A stretch of 64,000 bases of DNA from an uncultured Bacteroidales bacterium. Its GTDB lineage: Bacteria; Bacteroidota; Bacteroidia; Bacteroidales; P3. The translations under genes were made by a program, and so were the position numbers. Shown in pieces: positions 33,671 to 41,322 of this stretch (position 1 is its first letter; each line of letters starts with the position of its first letter). Under the pieces are notes generated by a model. That model was not told the origin of the DNA. It did no database searches and saw nothing but the letters and a program-made list of their open reading frames with translations. The DNA lies in assembly GCA_910578275.1 (NCBI GenBank), contig CAJTPR010000001.1, positions 248,001-312,000 of the forward strand, in the 5' to 3' direction.

Positions 33671-34249
33671 TTAATTCTCCGGTAACAGAAGCCATTCCTC
33701 TGCATTGGATTTTTCCGGCTCGGGAGCATAGCGTAACAATCCTTTGCTTTTTGAAAGATAGATGGAATCCTCTCCGTTTGTCTGCACAGCGACATCCTCA
33801 AAAGTCTCTCCTGTCGGCGAGGTCCACTGATTCAGTGATTGCAGTCCACTAAACCAAATGCTAAACTCTTTGTTTTTATGTGTCAAGGAAATGCTGAACC
33901 AATCAATATACACAGAATAATTGTCTTCGCTCGCTCCTCTTATGGTGTAGTTTATATGGCTGGAACTATCGGAATCATATAAAAACAATAACATCTCGCA
34001 TTCGCACAAGACCTCCAGCCATGGGTCACTGTAGTATTTCGGCGAAAAGACGGGACTGCCAACAATCAATGTCACGGTATCATTTCCGACAAGGTAGTGC
34101 ATTTTTTTCCCTTTCTGCGAGACGGGGGCATAGTCGGTCTTTTCTCTCGGATAGGCTGGGCAATACTTCTTGTTGTCCTTATGCCCACACATTACAAAGA
34201 AAACACAGGCAATAAGTGTAAAAAAGAAGGGAAATATTTTGATTTTCAC
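33671..34249 (-). CDS. Small lipoprotein of the island family
   Basis: This 192-residue protein has a lipoprotein signal, MKIKIFPFFFTLIACVFFVMC. The mature part contains MHYLVGNDTVTLIVGSPVF near residue 50 and near the C-terminus SPTGETFEDVAVQTNGEDS followed by IYLSKSKGLLRYAP. The same two blocks recur in the lipoproteins at 34745 and, more weakly, 32929, so these are paralogs. Its leader contains TAAGATCGTAAAATCA, shared with the relic upstream of 32778. No enzymatic motif is visible. Composition is AT-rich relative to the core genome. Function unknown. Confidence 0.7.
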   Translation of the reverse strand: MKIKIFPFFFTLIACVFFVMCGHKDNKKYCPAYPREKTDYAPVSQKGKKMHYLVGNDTVTLIVGSPVFSPKYYSDPWLEVLCECEMLLFLYDSDSSSHINYTIRGASEDNYSVYIDWFSISLTHKNKEFSIWFSGLQSLNQWTSPTGETFEDVAVQTNGEDSIYLSKSKGLLRYAPEPEKSNAEEWLLLPEN

Positions 34250-34284
34250 GATACAATGATTTTACGATCTTATTAAGGGAAAAA

Positions 34285-34315
34285 GGCGGAGGCTTCAAAA
34301 TTTGAAGCCTCCGCC
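34285..34315 (-). terminator. Hairpin terminator after lipoprotein 34327
   Basis: A perfect 15-bp stem, GGCGGAGGCTTCAAA with TTTGAAGCCTCCGCC, is followed on the minus strand by TTTTTCCC. It closes the C25-protease/lipoprotein transcript and is a sibling of the hairpin at 32811. Confidence 0.85.
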
Positions 34316-34326
34316 CCGCGTTTTCT

Positions 34327-34713
34327 TCAATCGCATGGCTCAAACTGGTAGTAGTCGCCTTTTGAATCCACAACATCGACGCCTGTGAAAACGGGTAAAG
34401 GCGAAGGCTGATACTTCTCCTTAAAATACAAAGCCCAAAACATACGGTTATCGTGAGGAAAATCCACATTTAACCTGTGGGTTCGGATGGAATCAGCCCA
34501 TAACCAAGGACATGTCCGCCCATAAAGCCTTTTTATGGAATCCACGGCAGAGGCAGAGTCTTTTCCTACGTTACTTTGGTAATATACCGTACCACAACCG
34601 TTCTTTATGCTGAAGGTGTCATCCGGTTTCAGCTCGAAATCGTTGTCTTTCCTACAGGCCCATAGGGCCAAAGCTATTGACAAGAGAAGGATGAATGGTT
34701 TTATGGTTTTCAT
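34327..34713 (-). CDS. Small lipoprotein, 128 residues
   Basis: This short exported lipoprotein has signal MKTIKPFILLLSIALALWAC, followed by a charged mature part (RKDNDFELKPDDTFSIKN). Residues 64-120 (CPWLWADSIRTHRLNVDF, VFTGVDVVDSKGDYYQFE) recur in the gene relic at 32571-32763. It is not clearly related to the other lipoproteins of the island. It starts 31 bases after the 34745 gene ends and is followed by a strong terminator, so it is the last gene of the transcript that begins with the S74 protein at 38314. No function can be assigned. Confidence 0.7.
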   Translation of the reverse strand: MKTIKPFILLLSIALALWACRKDNDFELKPDDTFSIKNGCGTVYYQSNVGKDSASAVDSIKRLYGRTCPWLWADSIRTHRLNVDFPHDNRMFWALYFKEKYQPSPLPVFTGVDVVDSKGDYYQFEPCD

Positions 34714-34744
34714 GGTATGATTTTGTTTTCATATAAAAGCAGCA

Positions 34745-35353
34745 TTACAGCAACTGCCAAACCTGACCCAATGCCGTGCCATCGGCGTTTGCCGGAACAT
34801 AACGCACAAGTCCTTCATCGTAGGAAATCCAGACGGAGTCTTTAGTAGGCCAATCTACAAAAAACAATACAGGACAATAGGTTTTCCCCGTAGGCGCCAT
34901 ATATCCTAAGAGAATTTGATAATCTTGACTTTTACTAAAAACAGTGTCTTCAAAATCATAAGAAAACTGGATTCTTTCATATTCTTTTTGATCCATATAG
35001 CCAATCGTTATATGGTATTGAGCAACAATACATTCAGGACATAACCCCTGTTCGTATTCAATCAAATATGAATTTTTATTTCCAATTGACTGTGTGGCTG
35101 AAGATCGGCAATACTTCATGAGGTTGATATCCCTCTGGCTCAGTTTATATCCTTTGGAAAGAGATGGCTTTTCTACCTTTAAAACACATGTATCCTTTCC
35201 TATAAGATATACCAATTCACCTCCTTCATATTGCACCGGCATAAATTTTGCCATATTTTCAGGATATGAATCACATTGACGCCCACAAGATGACAGCAGG
35301 ATTCCCGTCACAAACACCGATATAGTGAGTGCGATTATTCTACGATTATGCAT
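34745..35353 (-). CDS. Small lipoprotein overlapping the C25 protease gene
   Basis: This 202-residue protein has lipoprotein signal MHNRRIIALTISVFVTGILLSSC. Its mature part contains GGELVYLIGKDTCVLKVEKP near residue 45. Near the C-terminus are APTGKTYCPVLFFVDWPTKD and VWISYDEGLVRYVP, matching blocks in the lipoprotein at 33671. Several cysteines occur (SCGRQCDSY, LCPECIVAQY). Its start overlaps the end of the C25 protease gene by 19 bases, which implies coupled synthesis. A dedicated inhibitor or anchor for the protease would fit this arrangement, as with protease/inhibitor pairs elsewhere, but nothing in the sequence proves it. Confidence 0.72.
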   Translation of the reverse strand: MHNRRIIALTISVFVTGILLSSCGRQCDSYPENMAKFMPVQYEGGELVYLIGKDTCVLKVEKPSLSKGYKLSQRDINLMKYCRSSATQSIGNKNSYLIEYEQGLCPECIVAQYHITIGYMDQKEYERIQFSYDFEDTVFSKSQDYQILLGYMAPTGKTYCPVLFFVDWPTKDSVWISYDEGLVRYVPANADGTALGQVWQLL

Positions 35354-37224
35354 AATTCACCTCCTTCCTCTACTTTAAAACCGCTACCCAATATCACCTC
35401 ACCTCCGGCCTTAAGGGTCAATGAGGCACCATTTTTCACAACAAAGTTGCCGGATATTTCGATGGTGTCGGTCGCTTCGAAAACAGTGGATATTCCATTG
35501 ACCAACGTATAGTCACCATCAAACACAATATTGGCGGGTTTGGTCGAAACCCCGTCGAGGACAAAGGAAGGATCGCCCATCAGGTTGAATGCCTGCATCA
35601 TCCGGTTTGACCATTTGACGGAAAACCTGCTATGCGCATCATTCCTGTATTTGTCCATACCCCTATGTATTGCTGTACCCAATTGCTCTCTATCCTTAAA
35701 GCCCCTCATGACACCACGCACGATAAATTTAAGTTGTTGTGCCCTTATGAGTATAGATGGCCCGAAGTAAGAAATCGGGCCATTGTCACATACGATACTT
35801 GTCGGGAAACGGCTGTTTTTTTTGTCACCATCTTCATAAAATCCTGTACTGCAGGAAAAACCCCACAATATTGGCGAGAACATATTGTAAGTGAAATTGG
35901 AAGGAGAATATCCCCCACCTCCTGTTTGATGAGAAACATCCCAAAGACCGATTAGTCCATGCCCGACATAGATAATCATTTTAATTTTTTCGTTTTGTAT
36001 AATATTGTTTTGCGTCACATGGGGTTCATAAATCGTATATCCTCGGTCCCCGAGCCTTTTCTTTATGGCTTCATAACACTTGTCAAATCTTTCACCCATT
36101 TTTTCATCATTACCGGCAGAACCTTTAATTGTTACAGCCTGCGGTGTCACGGTGGCATACGCCTTCTCCATTGCCATGGTTCGATTTATAATGGAAACGG
36201 CTTGCGCCTCCGTACTTATAGGCCATCTTCCCACAAAATAATCCCCATAGACCCTTTTCTCGTCAGTATGCTTTCTATAACTTTGATCGGTCAAGGGGTC
36301 TCCATCTGAAGTCGCATAATGTGTTCCTTCGTTGGCGGGTATCCTGTTTACATCTCCTGCCAATAGGATAAAGGTAGGACGCTGCACCGAAGGGAGGTTG
36401 TCTATGTACTGATTGATTTCTTTGGCGGTTTTCCCCGTTTCTTCGGTGGTTACGATGCTGGTGTTGTAGCCGAGTGTGTTTTTGTAGGCGGCGAAGACCG
36501 ACAGGGCATTCTTGAACTCTTTTGTCGTAATTATCAGATAATTGCCTTTTTTAACATTACCCTTGGGCACATTGAAGTTCGAAAAATAAGAACTCAGATA
36601 GGACACCCTTGCCTCGGTCGCTTCTACCGGTTGCGGTACGGATGAAGAGTTTTCATCGAAATTCAATGTGAAAGTGGCTGTGTTGATCACATACAGTTTA
36701 TTTTGAGCCGGAATATAGGTGAACGGATAAATAGTTAAAGCTACCGCTTTCTGTCCCATTACCTCGTAAATCTCCGACACTTCATAAATGGCAGTCAGGG
36801 GAGTTTCGTTTCCTGAATAATACGCTGTATTCGGAATATACATCAACGACTCGTCTTCGCTCCCATCACAGTAAGGAAGTATTTTTCTTGTCAATGCCCG
36901 TTGAGACACGGAACTTGGAACAGCCGTGACTTGGCAGGCCGTGGCCGTTTGAGGTACAGATAGATAAACGGTAAGTTGGGGGAGTTCAGGATAACCCTCG
37001 TCCGCCCATATTCCGTACTCCTCTTCATCCGTCAGCATCTCTATGGTTTGAAATGTAGTGGTTTGCGTTGAACTTGTGGCAACGGTTTCCGTTCCAAGTT
37101 GCCATTGCCCGAGCGTAAAGGAAACCTGTATGTTTTTACCCGATGACCTTATCTGGACAGGTGAAGCGGGAGAAAACCACGGCAATAAAAAGGGCGCCGC
37201 AAGCAGAAGATATTTTCGTTTCAT
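35335..37224 (-). CDS. C25-family (gingipain-like) cysteine protease
   Basis: This 629-residue exported protease resembles gingipains and the PorU sortase family (peptidase C25). The signal peptide is MKRKYLLLAAPFLLPWFSPAS. A propeptide-like region covers about residues 25-215. The catalytic domain starts near GNYLIITTKEFKNALSVFA and includes RPTFILLAGDVNRIP and YGDYFVGRWP. The catalytic histidine is in MIIYVGHGLIGLWDV near residue 420, and the cysteine is in LWGFSCSTGFYEDG near residue 456. The last 50 residues form a coathanger-like beta stack (SLTLKAGGEVILGSGFKVEE), and no ordinary type A or B sorting domain follows. It starts 13 bases after the second S74 gene and overlaps a lipoprotein gene by 19. 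Confidence 0.88.
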   Translation of the reverse strand: MKRKYLLLAAPFLLPWFSPASPVQIRSSGKNIQVSFTLGQWQLGTETVATSSTQTTTFQTIEMLTDEEEYGIWADEGYPELPQLTVYLSVPQTATACQVTAVPSSVSQRALTRKILPYCDGSEDESLMYIPNTAYYSGNETPLTAIYEVSEIYEVMGQKAVALTIYPFTYIPAQNKLYVINTATFTLNFDENSSSVPQPVEATEARVSYLSSYFSNFNVPKGNVKKGNYLIITTKEFKNALSVFAAYKNTLGYNTSIVTTEETGKTAKEINQYIDNLPSVQRPTFILLAGDVNRIPANEGTHYATSDGDPLTDQSYRKHTDEKRVYGDYFVGRWPISTEAQAVSIINRTMAMEKAYATVTPQAVTIKGSAGNDEKMGERFDKCYEAIKKRLGDRGYTIYEPHVTQNNIIQNEKIKMIIYVGHGLIGLWDVSHQTGGGGYSPSNFTYNMFSPILWGFSCSTGFYEDGDKKNSRFPTSIVCDNGPISYFGPSILIRAQQLKFIVRGVMRGFKDREQLGTAIHRGMDKYRNDAHSRFSVKWSNRMMQAFNLMGDPSFVLDGVSTKPANIVFDGDYTLVNGISTVFEATDTIEISGNFVVKNGASLTLKAGGEVILGSGFKVEEGGELCIIVE

Positions 37225-37237
37225 CTCACCTCCCTAT

Positions 37238-38314
37238 TTATTCGGTAACCACCATGCGTCTGCTGTCAATCACCTTACCCGATACAATGAGACTGTAGGT
37301 GTAGGCTCCCGGAAGCAGTTCTCCGGCGGAGAGCTCCACCTGCCCTATTTCCTGCGTGTGGGAGAGCTGGATGTTCTCAACCATGCGGCCTCCCATATCG
37401 AAAACCTGTATGTAGGCATTGCCCGCCATTTGGGGAAGTTCATAACGGATAACGGTGCTTTGTGAGAACGGATTGGGGAGGTTCTGGAACAACCTGGCGG
37501 CCCTTACGGTGTTTTTGGGACTGTTTTTCGGAGCCTTGTCCGGTGCGGGAGGGGTGGCTCCATTCTGTACCAGAAGGCGCTGCACGATTTCTTGCAGGGA
37601 TACAAGTTGCGTCTGCAGTTCGGACACCTGGTCTTCCAGTTCCGACTTTTCCTCCTGCGTTTCCTGAACCGCCTTTACCAGATAGGGAATCACCGAAGTG
37701 TAGTCCACCACATAAAGGTCGGTGCCGGGGAGTTGCCCCACCAAATGGGGCAGGACTTCCAGCATTTCCTGCGCCAGAAAACCCGCTTTGTCTTTGAGAC
37801 CGGCCGTATCCTCCAGGGTGTCGGTCCGGATGAAGTCAAAACTTACCGGATGAAGCTGACGGATGATTTCCGAAGCATTTCCCAACTCCTTGATGTTTTC
37901 CTTGTAACGTGCATCGGAAAATTGTCTTGAAGTCAGTTTGTGGTAAGGTTGGTACGTATAACTGAAGCGAAAATATTTCTCAGGACTTCCCAGATCCATG
38001 TAGTTCGCCCTTTCGGGGCTGATGTATCCATAATCGTATGTATCAAGATTGGGAACAATGGAGAGATTACTCGGCCTCGTGGTACTTCCGGAAATCTTAC
38101 TTATATCGTTTTTGATATGAACATCGCATTGGGGCAAGTCGATCGTAATTCCGTACGCAGGTACTGATATTATCGGATTGTCACTGAATTTCAATTGCTT
38201 ATAAAATTCAACCGAAGATGAACTTACCTGAATGGCCTTGCTTTGGGCAGAGGCGGTATAGGTTCCGGACAATGCCATAAGCATGAGAAAAAAGTTGCAG
38301 AATGACTTTTTCAT
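37238..38314 (-). CDS. Tail-fibre S74-chaperone protein with T9SS tail, copy 2
   Basis: This 358-residue near-copy of the protein at 31336 has the same signal peptide, S74 chaperone domain (SDARYKENIKEL, GFLAQEMLEVLP), coiled coil and T9SS type A tail. Changes lie mainly in the first 60 residues (FYKQLKFSDNPI against FYNQLKFNGNPI) and the last 90; the middle 190 residues look identical. It heads a transcript with the C25 protease and two lipoproteins. Because the copies differ at the ends and not the middle, gene conversion is likely. A shared fibre-like scaffold serving two different enzymes is a possibility. Confidence 0.88.
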   Translation of the reverse strand: MKKSFCNFFLMLMALSGTYTASAQSKAIQVSSSSVEFYKQLKFSDNPIISVPAYGITIDLPQCDVHIKNDISKISGSTTRPSNLSIVPNLDTYDYGYISPERANYMDLGSPEKYFRFSYTYQPYHKLTSRQFSDARYKENIKELGNASEIIRQLHPVSFDFIRTDTLEDTAGLKDKAGFLAQEMLEVLPHLVGQLPGTDLYVVDYTSVIPYLVKAVQETQEEKSELEDQVSELQTQLVSLQEIVQRLLVQNGATPPAPDKAPKNSPKNTVRAARLFQNLPNPFSQSTVIRYELPQMAGNAYIQVFDMGGRMVENIQLSHTQEIGQVELSAGELLPGAYTYSLIVSGKVIDSRRMVVTE

Positions 38315-38516
38315 GATGTTTGTCTTTAATGGTTATTGACGATTTTTTCCTTAGGTCTCGGGCGACTTGCCTGTGTTTTCTCTTTTCTTTCCGGTTCTTT
38401 GTTTTTGTGGACAATCAGTTCATATGTCGTAAAGGTACGGAATAATTTCGACATACACAAGATTCATAAGTTTTTACGACATCTGAAATTTGCGCTTCGA
38501 TTTTGAATCCACAGCA
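37238..38516. repeat. 1.28-kb direct duplication, copy 2
   Basis: This is the partner of 31336-32613. Its outer end (38516) holds the last codons of the lipoprotein relic (VDSKSKRKFQMS) and lies 12 bases from the ldcA promoter, so it marks the right boundary of the island with the core genome. Confidence 0.92.
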
Positions 38517-38528
38517 ACGGAAATTTCC

Positions 38529-38537
38529 TACCTTTGG
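38529..38537 (+). promoter_or_regulatory. -7 promoter element of ldcA
   Basis: TACCTTTGG matches the Bacteroidetes -7 consensus TAnnTTTG, 19 bases before the ldcA start. Confidence 0.6.
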
Positions 38538-38556
38538 TATCCAATAAAGAGAAGAC

Positions 38557-39492
38557 ATGTTGTCTGCCATCAAAATCCCGCCTTTTCTGGAGAAAGGGCA
38601 GAAAGTCGCCTTGGTTTCACCTGCAGGCTGCATCGATGCGGCCTGCCTGGAACGAGGCGCCAGCGTGTTGGAATCCTGGGGGCTGCAAGTGGAAATCGGG
38701 CCGAACGCGCTCAAGGAATTCGGGCCTTTCGCCGGAACGGACCCTGAACGCTTGGCCGACCTGCAAGCCGCGCTGGACAATCCCGAAATCCATGCCGTGA
38801 TCTGCACCCGGGGCGGCTACGGATCGGTACGCCTCATCGACCATCTTGACTTTTCCGCCTTCGAACGTCATCCCAAATGGATCGCCGGATTCAGCGACAT
38901 CACCGTGCTGCTTTCGCACCTGCAACAGAACCTGGGCGTCGCTTCCTTGCATTCGTGCATGCCGCAGACCTATCCGCCGGGCGGAAGTCCCGACCACGAA
39001 TCGTCGGTGGGCTCGCTCAGGAAGGCCCTTTTCGGCGAAAGCCTGCTCCATCGTTTCCGCAACCAATGCCTGAACCGTCCCGGCAGCGTCACCGCACCGA
39101 TAATCGGAGGGAACCTGTCCATCCTGTACAGCCTCCGCGGAACGCCCACCGACATAGACCCCACGGGAAAAATCCTGCTTATCGAAGACCTGGACGAATT
39201 CGACTACCATATAGACCGCATGTTGATGAACCTGCAACGAGGCGGCTGGTTTGAACGCATTGCCGGGCTTGTCGTGGGAACTTTCACACAAATCAAGAAA
39301 GGCGCGCATCCCTATACCCGCGACGTATGGGAAATCATAAGCGGCTACGCGGCCCCTTACGACTACCCTGTCTGCTACGGATTCCCGGCCGGGCATGTCC
39401 CGTTCAACCGTGCGCTGTACATGGGCGTACCCGCCTGCCTGGAAGTCGAAAACTCGGCACAAACATCGTCTCAACTAAGTTTCTATATTTAA
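38557..39492 (+). CDS. ldcA: LD-carboxypeptidase (S66 family)
   Basis: This cytoplasmic 311-residue muramoyltetrapeptide LD-carboxypeptidase removes the terminal D-alanine from recycled murein tetrapeptides. It begins KIPPFLEKGQKVALVSPAGC. The nucleophilic serine is in PKWIAGFSDITVLLSHL near residue 112, preceded by CTRGGYGSVRLIDHLD. The catalytic glutamate is expected in ILLIEDLDEFDYHIDRM near residue 210, and the histidine in YGFPAGHVPFNRALYMG near residue 278. Length is normal. A -7 promoter element lies just upstream. The next gene follows after a single base, so the two are coupled. Confidence 0.93.
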   Translation: MLSAIKIPPFLEKGQKVALVSPAGCIDAACLERGASVLESWGLQVEIGPNALKEFGPFAGTDPERLADLQAALDNPEIHAVICTRGGYGSVRLIDHLDFSAFERHPKWIAGFSDITVLLSHLQQNLGVASLHSCMPQTYPPGGSPDHESSVGSLRKALFGESLLHRFRNQCLNRPGSVTAPIIGGNLSILYSLRGTPTDIDPTGKILLIEDLDEFDYHIDRMLMNLQRGGWFERIAGLVVGTFTQIKKGAHPYTRDVWEIISGYAAPYDYPVCYGFPAGHVPFNRALYMGVPACLEVENSAQTSSQLSFYI

Positions 39493-39493
39493 A

Positions 39494-41245
39494 ATGGACT
39501 CGGAAAAAACTTTCTTTGCACCCGAAAACGAAGAGGAACTGGAACTGTACTCGAGCGCGGCCAGCCTTTCCGACATGGAAATCTTCATCTTTCCCGACCT
39601 GATGTACGCCTTGGTGCTTGCCAACATCATGTCGCCCGCCATCTGGAAGTGGCGTGACGAGGAATGGTTCAAGGACATCGAGAAGAAATCGTTCAACTAC
39701 AAGATAAACCGGATCAAGCAATACGTGATGGACCACTATGTCTTCAACCTCGACCTGGAGACCTGGGGGCTCACCACCAAGCAAAAGGAACTGGACCGCT
39801 TCAAGTCGTTCATCGATCCCGCCGCCCTGGCGCAATCCAACGCGCTTTTCGGCTACGAGGGCGACAAATATTATTACGACGTGGACATAAGGCGGCATTT
39901 CGGCCTCGACAAGTACGCCACCGAGATCATTCCCTACTGGAAGACCGAAACGGCGGAAGCCATGGACGCCTTCCGCTTCAAGGAGGGATACGCCGGCGGG
40001 GCGGGCGAATGCGTCTCGCTGTCGGCCCTCTACGTGGCGGCCTTGTTCATCGTGGGCCGTATCCCTCTCGACAACATCTTCATGATCGCCACGCCCCTGC
40101 ACTCGCAAAACTTCATCGCCGAAAAAGACGGTTTCATGACCAACAACCGCCGCATCGTCACCAAGAAGATGTGGTACAACGGAACCGAACTGTCGGCCAA
40201 GGCGCGCCGGAGCATCGAAAACGAACGGATCACCATCGTTTCCCACATCAGCGGCATCGTGCACACCTTTTACCCGAAAGCGAGCATGCTGCCCGAACGA
40301 TTCGACCATTTCAAGGAAAGTTTCGGCAGGTTCCTCGAGGCCGAGATCAACTTCGAATGCTTCGCCAATTTCCTCTATAGCCGGGAATGCTACTGGCATT
40401 GCTTCCAATACCGCCACATGCGCAACGGACGCGAATGCTACATTCCGCTTTCGTGCCTGTTCAACACGCAACGTTCCAGCAAGAACCGTTTCGACAACGA
40501 AAGCCGCCAAGCCCTCATCGAGGAAATGGACAGCCAATGCTTTTCGCTTTCGCCGATGAAAGGACGCACGTTGATCAACGACATAGAGGAATACCTGACC
40601 CAACATCCCGACCAGAACTTCGCAAGCCTCTCCGGATTCTTTTCCCGCACGCTGGAAGGACAGGATTGCGTGGACAAGCAAAAGATCATCCGGGAACTGG
40701 GCGATTTCCTGAAAACCACGCCTCGCCTGCCGGATGCGGCGCAAAAGGAATTCACGAACGAACCCGGACTCGAAATCGACCCCGGACAAAGCCGTCAGGA
40801 AATCCGGGACTACCTGCTCGAACAAGCCCGGAAGGGACAACGGACGGCCATCCTGAGCCTTTACGCATGGCGCGACATGGAAAACACCGACTGGAGACCC
40901 TTCGTCAAGGCCGCCCTCGAACGGAACCCTGTTTGCGTCAAGGAGTCGGAAAACCTTTCGACCGAAGAACTGGCCGGATACGTCGAAACCTTCCCGAACC
41001 AGTCGATCTACGAGGGCAAACGCCTGGCACAACCTGACGAGGCATGGAACTTCAAACGCGGCGACGGCATCGAAAAGGCCCTGATGGTATTCGACATTCT
41101 CAAGGCCAGGAACCCCGCGCTCGAAGGACAGCTCGAAATCGACGGCCGCCACGTGGAACTGACTCTCCACGGCAACGGGCATCCTGGTCCGGACACGCTT
41201 CGTTTCGTATCGGAAAAAGACATGAGGAAGTCGCTCCGCTTATAG
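39494..41245 (+). CDS. Unknown protein with transglutaminase-like core
   Basis: This 583-residue protein has no signal peptide and is probably cytoplasmic. A region around residues 145-210 looks like a transglutaminase/papain-type core. A cysteine at the start of a helix in GGAGECVSLSALYVAALFIV (near residue 175) is followed about 25 residues later by a histidine in ATPLHSQNFIAEKDGFM, and a possible acid further on (HISGIVHTFYP). Whether these form a working triad cannot be seen. The rest, including ISNALF-like helices and a C-terminal half rich in charged residues, matches nothing I recognise. It follows ldcA by one base, so a peptidoglycan-recycling link is possible. Confidence 0.75.
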   Translation: MDSEKTFFAPENEEELELYSSAASLSDMEIFIFPDLMYALVLANIMSPAIWKWRDEEWFKDIEKKSFNYKINRIKQYVMDHYVFNLDLETWGLTTKQKELDRFKSFIDPAALAQSNALFGYEGDKYYYDVDIRRHFGLDKYATEIIPYWKTETAEAMDAFRFKEGYAGGAGECVSLSALYVAALFIVGRIPLDNIFMIATPLHSQNFIAEKDGFMTNNRRIVTKKMWYNGTELSAKARRSIENERITIVSHISGIVHTFYPKASMLPERFDHFKESFGRFLEAEINFECFANFLYSRECYWHCFQYRHMRNGRECYIPLSCLFNTQRSSKNRFDNESRQALIEEMDSQCFSLSPMKGRTLINDIEEYLTQHPDQNFASLSGFFSRTLEGQDCVDKQKIIRELGDFLKTTPRLPDAAQKEFTNEPGLEIDPGQSRQEIRDYLLEQARKGQRTAILSLYAWRDMENTDWRPFVKAALERNPVCVKESENLSTEELAGYVETFPNQSIYEGKRLAQPDEAWNFKRGDGIEKALMVFDILKARNPALEGQLEIDGRHVELTLHGNGHPGPDTLRFVSEKDMRKSLRL

Positions 41246-41255
41246 GCTTTTTTCG

Positions 41256-41264
41256 TACCTTTGC
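41256..41264 (+). promoter_or_regulatory. -7 promoter element of pepO
   Basis: TACCTTTGC is a full match to the Bacteroidetes -7 consensus TAnnTTTG, about 60 bases before the M13 peptidase start. It lies just past the stop of the upstream gene. Confidence 0.65.
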
Positions 41265-41322
41265 AGGCTTCGCCGCCTGCTGGAAAGCAGCGTCTTGAAA
41301 AAAACAAACATCATAACACAAC

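Noticed and set aside
34240..34275. KIVKSL-like codons after the hairpins, considered as the tail of a T9SS protein
   Set aside because: They lie after the terminator and in the leader of the next gene, with no frame upstream, so they are treated as shared leader sequence.
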